Source of the DNA: Desulfovibrio sp.
GTDB taxonomy: Bacteria > Desulfobacterota > Desulfovibrionia > Desulfovibrionales > Desulfovibrionaceae
Assembly (NCBI RefSeq): GCF_019422935.1
Contig: NZ_JAHZCJ010000009.1
Span: 23,851-87,850, forward strand
Direction of reading: 5' to 3'
DNA length: 64,000 nucleotides
The position numbers and the translations under genes were made by a program. This document shows positions 1 through 8,342 of this stretch, piece by piece. Under the pieces are notes generated by a model, which was not told the DNA's origin, did not search any database, and saw only the letters and a program-made list of their open reading frames with translations. The stretch's first letter is position 1. The number at the start of each line of letters is the position of its first letter.

Positions 1-516
1 ACGAATAGCTCTGACGCGCGGGCCTTTTCTCCTGCCGGGCCGTTAACGCCGCCCCCGCCGGGTCATACCTGGCAGGGGCTGATGCGGCTGGCTCTGGAAA
101 AGGCCCGCGCCAGCGGCGCTGCGGGCGAGGTGCCGGTGGGGGCGCTGGTGGCGGCTCCGGATGGGCGCATCCTCGCCTGTTGCGGCAATGCGCCCATCAG
201 CGGCAACGATCCCACCGCCCATGCCGAGGTGCTGGCGCTGCGCGCCGCCGGGGCCTCGCTTGGCAACTACAGACTCAACCAGTGCGTGCTGGTGGTGACG
301 CTTGAACCCTGCGCCATGTGCGCCGCCGCCATCATACATGCGCGCATTGCGGGGCTTGTGTACGGCGCAGCCGACCCTCTGGCCGGGGCTGTTGTCTCCC
401 GCGCCGAATATTTTGACGCCCAGTGCGCCAATCACCGGGTATGGCACATGGGCGGCGTGCTTTCTGAGGAATGCGCCTCCTTGCTCCACGATTTTTTTGG
501 CCAGCGGCGCGAGTAG
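1..516 (+). CDS. tadA: tRNA-specific adenosine deaminase TadA (5' end cut by window edge)
   Basis: Zinc-dependent deaminase that converts adenosine 34 of tRNA-Arg(ACG) to inosine. The zinc site is visible: HAE, then PCAMCAA about 35 residues later, with the EVPVGALV strand of the cytidine-deaminase fold before it. The first ATG is at 82, but the frame is open to base 1 and reads TWQGLM just before that ATG, which matches the conserved N-terminal helix of TadA. The true start is therefore probably left of the window. The 3' end at 516 is complete. The next gene starts 72 bases downstream on the same strand. Confidence 0.9.
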   Translation, partial: TNSSDARAFSPAGPLTPPPPGHTWQGLMRLALEKARASGAAGEVPVGALVAAPDGRILACCGNAPISGNDPTAHAEVLALRAAGASLGNYRLNQCVLVVTLEPCAMCAAAIIHARIAGLVYGAADPLAGAVVSRAEYFDAQCANHRVWHMGGVLSEECASLLHDFFGQRRE

Positions 517-588
517 GCTGGCATGGCGAAATAAAGCCGCGGCGGGGCTGACTTCTGCATCCGCCGCACAACCTGCCACAGGAGCAGT

Positions 589-2133
589 ATGCTCGAACTG
601 ACAGTATTTATGAGCGGCGCGCTGGTCATGGTGCTCGAAATGGTCGGCGCGCGGGTATTGGCCCCGCATGTGGGAACCTCCGCCGTCGTGTGGACAAGCC
701 TCATAGGCGTGGTGCTGGCCTGCCTTGCCGTGGGCGCATGGGCCGGGGGGCGGCTGGCCGACAAAACTCTTTCCCGCCGGGGGCTGGCGCTGGCTCTAGC
801 CGGGGCGGGCATCGGCAGCGGGCTGACGGCCTTGTGTCATGAGGTTATCGGCCAGTGGGTGACGGCAGCCGTGGGCAACCTGTACGCGGCGGCGGTGCTG
901 GCGGCGGTGTGTATTTTTGCCCTGCCCGCCTTTTTTTTCGGCATGGTGACGCCCTATGCCATACGTTTGCGCATCGAGAGTGTAGACTCCTCAGGGGCCA
1001 CCGTGGGCAGGCTATACGCCCTTTCCACTGCGGGCAGTATTGTGGGAACTTTTCTGGGCGGGTTTATCCTCATATCATTTTGGGGCAGCACCAGCATTTT
1101 GTGGGGTGTGGCTGCGGCCATGCTTGGGCTTTCGCTGTGCAACGGGGGGGGGCAAATGCGTTTGCGCGCCGTGTTGCTGGTTGTGTGCGGGCTTATGGCT
1201 GTGGTGGCGGCAAGCTATGGCCGCTGGCAGGATGGCAAGGCCATGAGCCATCTGGTGGAAAGCCCCTATAACAGCATCCGCATTTTTGAAGGGGTAGACT
1301 GGGCGCAGAACGGCAGACCCGTGCGCCTTATGGCTACTGATCCCGGTTACAGCCAGTCTGGCATGTATCTGGACGCCCCCACTGAGTTGTATTTTCGCTA
1401 CACCCAGTTTTACGCGCTGGGGCCGCATTTCACGCCCCATGCGAGCCGGGTGCTCATGCTGGGCGGCGGTGGGTATTCTGTTCCCAAGTGGCTGCTGGCT
1501 GATACTTCCCCTCTGGCAAAGCCCGAGGCCACGCGCATGACCGTGGTGGAGCTTGACCCGGCCATGACGGAAACAGCCCGGCGCTGGTTTTCTCTACGCG
1601 ACGATCCCCGCCTGACAGTGCGCCACGAGGACGCCAGAGCCTTTTTGAACCGTCAGCGCGATCAGTACGACCTTGTTTTTGTGGATGTTTTCAACTCGCA
1701 CTATGCCGTGCCTTTTCAGATGGGAACGCGTGAGGCAGCGGCTGCTCTGCGGCGTGCGGTTGCCCCTGGCGGGGTTGTACTCATGAACGTTATTTCCGCT
1801 GTGGAAGGGCCGGATGGCCGCCTTTTTCAAGGGATTTTCAACGCGTTGCGTCAGTCTTTTGCCGAGGTGCAGGTGTACTGCGCTGGCGGCGAAGCACCAG
1901 ACAAGCTGCAAAATCTGATGGTTGCGGCCTTTCCCGAACAGCGGCCAGACATCACGGCGGGCGCGTTGCCATCCCTTGCGGCAGCAGACACAGAAAATGC
2001 CCCTTCAGGCGGCTTGCGCCTTGCCGACATGCTGGCAAGCAGATATACGGGGGCAGCCCATTTTGCCACCCCGGCGCTTACGGATGATTTTGCCCCGGTG
2101 GAGCGTTACACGCTGGTTTTGTTGCGTCAGTAG
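589..2133 (+). CDS. Membrane-fused spermidine synthase-like protein
   Basis: A protein of 514 residues. About 210 N-terminal residues are hydrophobic membrane helices, beginning with the LEMVGARVLAPHVG signature of the fused MFS/spermidine-synthase family. They are followed by a Rossmann aminopropyltransferase-like domain with VLMLGGGGYSVPKWLL, an acidic VVELDPAM strand end and LVFVDVFN. Family members are inner-membrane proteins; real polyamine synthesis has rarely been shown for them, so the substrate is not predicted. Start ATG 589 is preceded by AGGAG at good spacing. It follows tadA and could share its transcript. Confidence 0.85.
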   Translation: MLELTVFMSGALVMVLEMVGARVLAPHVGTSAVVWTSLIGVVLACLAVGAWAGGRLADKTLSRRGLALALAGAGIGSGLTALCHEVIGQWVTAAVGNLYAAAVLAAVCIFALPAFFFGMVTPYAIRLRIESVDSSGATVGRLYALSTAGSIVGTFLGGFILISFWGSTSILWGVAAAMLGLSLCNGGGQMRLRAVLLVVCGLMAVVAASYGRWQDGKAMSHLVESPYNSIRIFEGVDWAQNGRPVRLMATDPGYSQSGMYLDAPTELYFRYTQFYALGPHFTPHASRVLMLGGGGYSVPKWLLADTSPLAKPEATRMTVVELDPAMTETARRWFSLRDDPRLTVRHEDARAFLNRQRDQYDLVFVDVFNSHYAVPFQMGTREAAAALRRAVAPGGVVLMNVISAVEGPDGRLFQGIFNALRQSFAEVQVYCAGGEAPDKLQNLMVAAFPEQRPDITAGALPSLAAADTENAPSGGLRLADMLASRYTGAAHFATPALTDDFAPVERYTLVLLRQ

Positions 2134-2206
2134 GCGCTCAGGCGGCAGTGCTTGCAGAGGGCGGAGGAAAAAGTTATTCTGGTACCCTAACGTGAGGGAG
2201 GCGCAT

Positions 2207-2437
2207 ATGGACAATAGTGTTGTCAAACCCGTCAGTCCCAATGATCTCGTGCTGGATATCGTTGGGAGAAAGTATGCGAGCGGCAGCGACCTGACCACGG
2301 CGGAGAACCTGATGGCTCTTTCCGCCTCTGCTGGCGTGACTGCCAAAAACTACGGCCCCGGCCCCGCTGAAATGGTGTTGAAGAAGCCGGAACTGCCGGA
2401 AAGCGTCAAAGGGATGCTGGTCGAACACGCCGGGTAA
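2207..2437 (+). CDS. Small hypothetical protein, 76 aa
   Basis: ATG 2207 follows a strong GAGGGAGG ribosome site 5 bases upstream; the frame is open further back, but that part overlaps the previous gene. The 76-residue protein begins MDNSVVKPVSPNDLV and has no signal peptide, membrane segment or cysteine motif. The pattern (charged, Ala/Leu-rich middle, PGPAEMVLKKPELPESVKGML tail) suggests a small soluble helical protein. I do not recognise the family. It sits between the spermidine synthase-like gene and another small gene on the same strand. Confidence 0.65.
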   Translation: MDNSVVKPVSPNDLVLDIVGRKYASGSDLTTAENLMALSASAGVTAKNYGPGPAEMVLKKPELPESVKGMLVEHAG

Positions 2438-2555
2438 GTTTTCTGCCAAAAGTGCTGTGTTGCACGCTGCTGCTGGATGGCCGCAAGGCCCGGAAGGCAG
2501 CGCTTGGTCCTTGCTTGCTGTTACTACGTTACTTATGCCTACTTGGGGGGCTTTT

Positions 2556-2837
2556 TTGAACGAAACAATTGATGATCTTACAGTGCAGTTTGAGGAAAAC
2601 GGTCAGGTTATCGTTAACGAACTGGACAAAGTTGTGCTGAGCAAGGGCGCGTGGACCACCATTCTTTTTCGCTACCAACAGTGGCAGCCGGAAAAAGACT
2701 GTTTTGGCCCGGACATGTATGTTATCCGCCGCTACAAAAAGGCGGGGGGCGAATACCGCCAGCAGTCCAAATTTAATATTTCCAGCGCGGATCAGGCCCG
2801 CAAGATTGTTGATGCCCTGAGTTCCTGGATCAACTAG
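2556..2837 (+). CDS. Small conserved-looking protein, possibly PC4-like
   Basis: About 93 residues if translation starts at TTG 2556, which has a G-run (2545-2550) at ribosome-site distance and gives the N-terminus MNETIDDLTVQFEENG. ATG 2535 in the same frame would add 7 residues. The body (ELDKVVLSKGAWTTILFRY, then IRRYKK and SKFNISS) looks like a strand-rich domain followed by a helix (DQARKIVDAL). This is reminiscent of PC4/YdbC-type single-strand nucleic-acid binding folds, but that is a guess. It resembles small proteins I associate with Desulfovibrio. The terminator at 2967 lies downstream. Confidence 0.6.
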   Translation: MNETIDDLTVQFEENGQVIVNELDKVVLSKGAWTTILFRYQQWQPEKDCFGPDMYVIRRYKKAGGEYRQQSKFNISSADQARKIVDALSSWIN

Positions 2838-2966
2838 ATAAAGCCTTGGCGGAGCGGGCAGCTACAGCTTTTGCAAATACGCTCCGCGTTTGACCGGGCA
2901 AATGCCTACCTGCGCGTGAATCTTTCATGCCGCAGCATGCATGCAGTTAACCCGCAATGCATCTGG

Positions 2967-3000
2967 AAAAGGCCGACACTCTTTAGAGCGTCGGCCTTTT
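2967..3000 (+). terminator. Intrinsic terminator
   Basis: Stem AAAAGGCCGAC / GTCGGCCTTTT with a second inner stem CTCT/AGAG. The U-rich right arm ends the hairpin. It closes the transcript of the small gene at 2556-2837 and, being symmetrical, could act on both strands. Confidence 0.8.
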
Positions 3001-3020
3001 CTGTGGAGCAGGGCTGAGGT

Positions 3021-3093
3021 TGGCAGTACAAAAACCCCAATAGGCTTTTGTACTGCCATGCGCAGGAAGCGCCCCGGTTTATCAGGGCGCTTC
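3021..3093. other. Two further strong hairpins of unknown role
   Basis: A perfect 13-bp stem TGGCAGTACAAAA (3021-3033) / TTTTGTACTGCCA (3046-3058) with a 12-base loop, then a 9-bp stem GAAGCGCCC (3066-3074) / GGGCGCTTC (3085-3093) with a 10-base loop. They follow the terminator at 2967-3000 directly. Candidates are a small structured RNA, or terminators of an unseen transcript. Confidence 0.5.
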
Positions 3094-3530
3094 GCGCAGG
3101 AGGAGGGAAGGGGATACGCCCATGTGGCAGCATCGGCGTATACGCAGCTGTGGCTGCGGAGGCAATGGTTGCGGCGTAGTTGCGGCCTGTCCGCTACCAT
3201 TATGTATGTTGAAACATATCGGAGGGGGCGTTAGCTTTGCGTTAAGGATTATCGGCAGCCTGCTGTTGCAGACGCATATCGGCTGACGGGCAGGCAATGC
3301 ACTGCAAAAACTCCCTGGCAAGCTCCGCTGAAAAAATCGGATTGCTGTATGGGGATAGCGGTACCGAATTTTAGCGGGTATTCCTTATCCAAAAAATACA
3401 GTATACCCGCATTTCGTGCCAAACAAAATTGAGAAAGCTGAAGTTTGGCAAAAAACACTGCGAACAGGTAGGGAAATGCGGTGTCGCCAGCGGGCAGGCC
3501 CAGTTTTTTGCTTGAAAAAAATAATATCTG
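3094..3530. other. Intergenic stretch, no gene seen
   Basis: No open frame here has a convincing ribosome site or protein-like composition. The base composition turns AT-richer towards the promoter at 3531. It may hold the upstream regulatory region of the RNA-binding protein gene. Confidence 0.5.
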
Positions 3531-3559
3531 TTGACATTGAAAATGCCCCAAACTATGTT
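3531..3559 (+). promoter_or_regulatory. Sigma-70-type promoter for the RRM gene
   Basis: Consensus -35 TTGACA (3531-3536), a 17-base spacer and -10 TATGTT (3554-3559). It lies 101 bases before the ATG at 3661, leaving a long 5' leader. Confidence 0.65.
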
Positions 3560-3660
3560 CGGGCAATCACTGATTGGGTATAGTAAATTTTTTTGCAGAG
3601 GCTTTACATGGGTAAGGCTCCAAGCGGAAAGTCTACCTCCCGTAATCTCTGGAGTCCTTA

Positions 3661-3927
3661 ATGGCTACTTCTATCTACGTCGGCAATCTGCCCTGGTCCG
3701 CCACTCAGGAAGGCGTTGAATCCCTGTTCAGCCCCTACGGCGAAGTTCTTTCCGTGAAGCTCGTTTCCGACCGCGAAACCGGCCGCGCCCGTGGCTTTGG
3801 CTTTGTGGAAATGGAAGACGCCGACGCCATCAACGCCATTGCCGCTCTTGACGGCAAGGAATTTGACGGCCGCGCCCTTCGCATCAACAAGGCCGAGCCC
3901 AAAAAGCCCGCCCCCCGTCGCTGGTAG
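3661..3927 (+). CDS. RNA-binding protein with a single RRM domain
   Basis: The 88 residues are almost entirely one RNA-recognition motif. RNP2 is IYVGNLPW near residues 5-12 and RNP1 is RGFGFVEM near 43-50, each with the aromatic residues that stack on RNA bases. A short basic tail (KAEPKKPAPRRW) follows. Small bacterial RRM proteins of this kind are often abundant and cold- or stress-induced, and bind RNA with low specificity. Its own strong promoter (3531-3559) and a hairpin terminator (3950-3975) make it monocistronic. Confidence 0.93.
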   Translation: MATSIYVGNLPWSATQEGVESLFSPYGEVLSVKLVSDRETGRARGFGFVEMEDADAINAIAALDGKEFDGRALRINKAEPKKPAPRRW

Positions 3928-3949
3928 TCGACCAAATTCGCTTGATATG

Positions 3950-3975
3950 GAAGGCCGCGAGAAATCGCGGCCTTC
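3950..3975 (+). terminator. Intrinsic terminator of the RRM gene
   Basis: Stem GAAGGCCGCGA / TCGCGGCCTTC with loop GAAA, followed by TTTTG. Confidence 0.8.
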
Positions 3976-4076
3976 TTTTGTCTTAAAAGCAGTTTTAATG
4001 GACAGGCTGTGTGCCCGGCTGTCGCGTAGAGAAAAGGCGGCTTGAGGACAATACGAAAGCAGCAGACCGCCCCAAG

Positions 4077-4829
4077 TCAGCCATCAAATCGGCTCATGCG
4101 GTAGCCGATGCCCACATGGGTATGGATGCAATCACATTGCGGCGAGGCGGCCTCCAGTTTTTTGCGCAAGGTTGCCATGAACACGCGCAATGAAGGAAGC
4201 GACTGTGGCAGCGCACTGCCCCACACAGCCTGCAGGATTGTTTTATGCGTAAGCACCTTGCCCACATTGTTTGCCAGCAGGCACAGCAGTTTGTATTCCA
4301 TGGGGGCAAGATGCACCTGTTGCCCGGCAACGCTGACGCAGCCTGCGGCAAAATCAATACGTAATTCGCCATTTTCAAAGCTGCTTTCGCTGCGGCCCAT
4401 GTGCCCTCGCTCATAACGCACGCGGCGCAGGGCGGCGCGCAGCCGGGCCAGCAATTCATCAACGCTGAAAGGCTTGGTAAGGTAGTCGTCCGCACCTGCG
4501 TCCAGCGCTGCCACCTTGTCGTCATCTTCAGTCCGGGCGCTCAATACAATGATGGGCAGCATGGACCACTGGCGCACCTCCCGGATGATCTCCACGCCGT
4601 CCATATCCGGCAGGCCCAGATCAAGCAGTATGACGTCAGGATTTGCCCGCGAAGCCTCTGCAAGGGCCTCACGCCCGGTGGCGGCGGTCAGAAAGGATAT
4701 GCTGCGGCTCTCAAGCGTGGTGGTCACAAGCGCGCGGATGACCTTGTCATCTTCCACCACAAGAATACGCTCGGGGACGCCGTTGACGTTCTGCGCGGGA
4801 GTGGTATCTGCTGGCGAGTTTAGCGGCAT
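4077..4829 (-). CDS. kdpE: Response regulator KdpE
   Basis: OmpR/PhoB-type regulator, 250 residues. It pairs with KdpD to switch on the kdp potassium-uptake operon. The receiver domain has the acidic pair EDD near 26-28, phospho-acceptor Asp 70 in DVILLDLGLPDMDG and Lys 119 in LTKPFS. The C-terminal winged helix has the usual LAPMEYKLLCLLANN and GIGYRM ends. About 20 extra residues precede the receiver. AAGGAG lies before the ATG, 14 bases after the kdpD stop, so it is the last gene of kdpABCDE. Confidence 0.95.
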   Translation of the reverse strand: MPLNSPADTTPAQNVNGVPERILVVEDDKVIRALVTTTLESRSISFLTAATGREALAEASRANPDVILLDLGLPDMDGVEIIREVRQWSMLPIIVLSARTEDDDKVAALDAGADDYLTKPFSVDELLARLRAALRRVRYERGHMGRSESSFENGELRIDFAAGCVSVAGQQVHLAPMEYKLLCLLANNVGKVLTHKTILQAVWGSALPQSLPSLRVFMATLRKKLEAASPQCDCIHTHVGIGYRMSRFDG

Positions 4830-4843
4830 GGAGGCTCCTTCTG

Positions 4844-7663
4844 TCAGGACGGGAGGGTGAAATCTTTGGTTTCGCGCGGCAAAATCATGGAAAAAACCGC
4901 GCCCTGCGGCGTGTTGTCAAATACCTCTATGCTCCCGCCGTGAGCTTGCACAATGCTGCGGCACAGGGCCAGCCCAAGCCCCATGCCTCTGCGGCCATCG
5001 CCTTTTTTTATGGCTGCGGAGTGGAACATGCCAAAAATGCGGTTCTGTTCCGCTTTTGAGATTCCTGGGCCATTATCGGCAACTTCCAGCCTGACCCACG
5101 GCCCGTCAGCCCTAGCTCGTATGCGTATGGCTGTTCCCTCTGGCGTATGTTTGACGGCGTTGTCCAGCAGGTTGACCAGCACCTGCACCATGAGCCGCGC
5201 GTCCATGCGGGCCATGAGCAGACTTTCGGGCATTTCCGCGCGCAGATCGTGGTGCGCTGCACGGCGGCTGGTGATCTGCACGGCTTCGGCAATGACATCT
5301 TCAAGCAGCTCCGGCTCAAGGCGAAGGGTAAAATCCTGCTGCTCAAGACGGGTGAGGGCCAGCAGGTTTTCCACCATGCCCACAAGGTAGCGGGCTTCTT
5401 CCTCGATGGCGGTAGCAAGGGCCATATTGCGTTCTGGCGAGCCGGAGCCACCTTGCTCGGCAAGGATGGCGGCATTGCCGCAGATGCCGGTGAGCGGCGT
5501 GCGTAGATCGTGCGAAATGGAGCGCAGCACATCGGCGCGCAGTTTCTCCTGTTGCGCGCGCACGGCAATGCTGGCGTTGGCCTGCGTGAGTCGTTCCTTT
5601 TCCAGCGCCAGCGCGCATTCCCCTGCCAGGGCAAGAACAAGGTTTTTGCTGTTGGCATCGGCAAGCGGAGTCGTGCGACCCGGCAGAACGTGCAGTTCGG
5701 CCACGGCGAGCACGGCAGACTGACTGCTGATAGGGATAAAGCTGTGCCGCGATCCGGGCAGGGAATCTGTTCCCGCGCCAGCGGGGCGGTTATTCTTGGC
5801 AACCCATTGCGCAACGCCCAGTTCGTCCTTTGGCGTGCTTTTGCTGTGCCGGGAGGCAATGCGTGGGCTGCCCGACCCTTGCATTTTGTCAGCCCGGTAG
5901 GAAAAAACGGGTCGGGTTTCAAGCAGACCTTGCCGCACGGAATAGAGCGTTGTTTCACACCCCAGCAGGGTGCCGAGCTGGCGGGCAGTTTCCAGCAGGA
6001 TGGCGGCTTCGTCCTTGGCTTTTTGCAGGCGGCGGCTGTTGCCCAACAGCAGCTCGGTATGCAGCGCCCGCACCGCGCTTTGCCGCGCCTGCATGCGTGC
6101 CCGCCCCGTGATGGCGCTGGTGGCTGCGGAAACCAGCAGCATTGCGCAAAAAAGCCCCACATAGCCCGTATCGTAAACGGTAAAGCTGAAACGCGGCTCA
6201 ACAAAGAGAAAATCGAAAAGGCCCACCCCGGCCACAGAAGCCGCGACGCCGTACCACGGCCCGGTGGTGAGGATGGAAACGCCCAACACTCCCAGCATGT
6301 ACAGGCCCGCAATGCCGCCATTGGGCATGCCCAGCGAGAACATGAGCAAACCTGCAACGCTGCACACGACCATGATCGCAGCAGTGGCGCACCATTGCCG
6401 CCAGGAGCGGGGGGCTGTGCCCCGCAAGGCCCTGAGCGCCGCAAACAAAGGCCCGGTATGTCCGGGCGCTCTGCCCACGGGCACGGCATCGGGGATGATG
6501 TAGGTTTCCATCTCCGGCGCAAGTTCGGCAAGGCGTTCCACCAGCGTTTTGCTCTTGCGGAACAGCCATCCGCCAGCCGGGGAACGGCCCACCACGATTT
6601 TGCTCACCCCGCTCATGCGCGCGTATTCAGCTATCTGGGCGGGAACATCCTCGCCGTGCAGGGTCACGATAACCGCCCCCAGGTCTTCCGCCAGTTTCAG
6701 GTTGCTGCGCAGGGTATCGCGGCTTTTGGCGTCACTGCGGCGCGGCGCTGTGTTTTGCACAAAAAGGGCGGTGAAATCAGCGCGAAAGGCCTCCACCATG
6801 CGGGCGGCGGTGCGGATAACCCGTGCATTGCTGGGCGCGCCTGAAAGGCAGATGAGAATGTGCTCCTTGATCTGCCGCCCTGCTTCCTGCCCTCCGGCAG
6901 CGGCGGATGCCCGCCGGTTGACGCGGTCGGCCATACGGCGCAGGGCGATCTCCCGCAGGGCAATGAGGTTGGCGGGCAGAAAAAAGTGCCCCAGCGCCCG
7001 TTGCGCCTGCGCCTCGGCGTATATCTTGCCTTCGCGCAGGCGGGATACAAGCTCGTCTGGCTCCAGATCGACCAGTTCCACCTGATCGGCCCCGTCAAAC
7101 ACACTGTCGGGTATGCGCTCGCGCACCACTACTCCGGTCATGGCGGCAACCACATCGTTGAGGCTTTCCAGATGCTGCACGTTGACTGTGGTCCACACGG
7201 ATATGCCCGCCTGAAGCAGCTCCTCCACATCCTGAAAGCGCTTGAGGTTGCGGCAGCCCTGCGTGTTGGAGTGGGCAAGCTCGTCCACAAGGGCGATTCC
7301 CGGCTTGCGGGCCAGCACGGCATCCACATCCAGCTCGTTGAGCGTGATGCCCCTGTGCTCGATCCGCAGAGGCGGCACGGCCTCCAGACCTGGCAGCAGG
7401 GCCGCTGTTTCCGGCCTTGGGTGCGGCTCCACATAGCCCACAACAATGCTGTGCCCCTGCTCCTGAGCGGCGTGGGCCGCCCGCAGCATGGAATATGTTT
7501 TGCCCACGCCAGCCGCATAGCCGAAAAATATTTTGAGCAATCCTCTGGGCGATGGGCGCACGATTGCGCTCGCCTCGCCAGCGAGGGGCTTGCCGCCCGG
7601 AGCCGCCTGTTGCAACTGGGCCAGCAGGGCATCGGGGGATGGACGTTTGTAGCTGTCTGTCAT
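4844..7663 (-). CDS. kdpD: Osmosensitive K+ channel sensor histidine kinase KdpD
   Basis: Inner-membrane sensor kinase of 939 residues, close to the usual 900. In order: N-terminal KdpD domain with Walker A GYAAGVGKTYS (48-58) and DELAHSN (127-133); a USP-like domain (about 270-380); hydrophobic segments between about 425 and 515; a GAF-like region (about 550-690); H-box SISHDLRTP with phospho-acceptor His 718; and an ATPase domain with DNGPGIS and GMGLGLAL. It senses potassium limitation and phosphorylates KdpE. It lies between kdpC and kdpE on the same strand. Confidence 0.96.
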   Translation of the reverse strand: MTDSYKRPSPDALLAQLQQAAPGGKPLAGEASAIVRPSPRGLLKIFFGYAAGVGKTYSMLRAAHAAQEQGHSIVVGYVEPHPRPETAALLPGLEAVPPLRIEHRGITLNELDVDAVLARKPGIALVDELAHSNTQGCRNLKRFQDVEELLQAGISVWTTVNVQHLESLNDVVAAMTGVVVRERIPDSVFDGADQVELVDLEPDELVSRLREGKIYAEAQAQRALGHFFLPANLIALREIALRRMADRVNRRASAAAGGQEAGRQIKEHILICLSGAPSNARVIRTAARMVEAFRADFTALFVQNTAPRRSDAKSRDTLRSNLKLAEDLGAVIVTLHGEDVPAQIAEYARMSGVSKIVVGRSPAGGWLFRKSKTLVERLAELAPEMETYIIPDAVPVGRAPGHTGPLFAALRALRGTAPRSWRQWCATAAIMVVCSVAGLLMFSLGMPNGGIAGLYMLGVLGVSILTTGPWYGVAASVAGVGLFDFLFVEPRFSFTVYDTGYVGLFCAMLLVSAATSAITGRARMQARQSAVRALHTELLLGNSRRLQKAKDEAAILLETARQLGTLLGCETTLYSVRQGLLETRPVFSYRADKMQGSGSPRIASRHSKSTPKDELGVAQWVAKNNRPAGAGTDSLPGSRHSFIPISSQSAVLAVAELHVLPGRTTPLADANSKNLVLALAGECALALEKERLTQANASIAVRAQQEKLRADVLRSISHDLRTPLTGICGNAAILAEQGGSGSPERNMALATAIEEEARYLVGMVENLLALTRLEQQDFTLRLEPELLEDVIAEAVQITSRRAAHHDLRAEMPESLLMARMDARLMVQVLVNLLDNAVKHTPEGTAIRIRARADGPWVRLEVADNGPGISKAEQNRIFGMFHSAAIKKGDGRRGMGLGLALCRSIVQAHGGSIEVFDNTPQGAVFSMILPRETKDFTLPS

Positions 7664-7695
7664 GGTTGTTCTCAGGTTCGTATGCCGCGCGGCAT

Positions 7696-8331
7696 TCAGC
7701 GGGGAGCCGCGCTTGAGGCCCCTGAAACCCCGTGCCCGTTGGGTAACAGGCCTTCCAGCGCCAGATTGACTTCAAGCACGTTGACCCGCGCCTCGCCCAG
7801 CAAACCCAGAGTGCGGCCCTGCGTGTACATGGCGATGGTGCGGCGCACTTCCGCAGCCGTAAAACCTGTGGCGCGGGCCAGCCGCTCCACCTGAAATTCT
7901 GCTGCGGCTGGCGAAATATGCGGATCAAGCCCGCTGCCTGATTCCGTCAGCAGATCCACAGGAATGGGCTGGCCGGATTTTTCCGGATGCGCCAGCCGGA
8001 TGCGCGCCGCGCGCTCCTGCAAACTTGTGGCGTATGCGGTTGTGGCAGGGCTTTTGTTGCTTGGCCCGGCGTAGAGCAGGGGCTTGCCGTTGTCGGTATA
8101 GGTGGCGGTGTCTGCACTCACGGGGCGGCCCCACAAATGGTTGGCGGCTGCAAAGGGCTGGCCCAGCAACGTGCTGTACTGCCTGCCCTTGGCGGTAATG
8201 ATACTGCCTTCGGCCTGAAAGGGAAACAGCGCCTTGCCCGCCAGGGTGAGCGCGCCGGTATAGACGCAGGTAAGGGCCGTCATGATGCACAGAAAAACCA
8301 GAGAGCGGCGCAACAATATTGTTATGGACAT
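7696..8331 (-). CDS. kdpC: Potassium-transporting ATPase subunit KdpC
   Basis: Small assembly subunit of the KdpFABC pump, 211 residues. One N-terminal membrane helix (about 7-28) is followed by a periplasmic domain with LLGQPF, NKSPATTAYA, the family signature SGSGLDPHISPAAA and the C-terminal GLLGEARVNVLEVNLAL. GAGGAG precedes the ATG. It starts 11 bases after kdpB and precedes kdpD by 32 bases. Confidence 0.95.
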   Translation of the reverse strand: MSITILLRRSLVFLCIMTALTCVYTGALTLAGKALFPFQAEGSIITAKGRQYSTLLGQPFAAANHLWGRPVSADTATYTDNGKPLLYAGPSNKSPATTAYATSLQERAARIRLAHPEKSGQPIPVDLLTESGSGLDPHISPAAAEFQVERLARATGFTAAEVRRTIAMYTQGRTLGLLGEARVNVLEVNLALEGLLPNGHGVSGASSAAPR

Positions 8332-8342
8332 AATGTTTCTCC

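Noticed and set aside
3249..3566. Minus-strand frame of 105 codons in the gap before the RRM gene
   Set aside because: No ribosome site, unlikely composition, and it overlaps a strong plus-strand promoter.
5510..6844. Plus-strand open frame of 444 codons
   Set aside because: Lies opposite kdpD; GC-rich antisense shadow with low-complexity His/Gln/Arg composition and no ribosome site.
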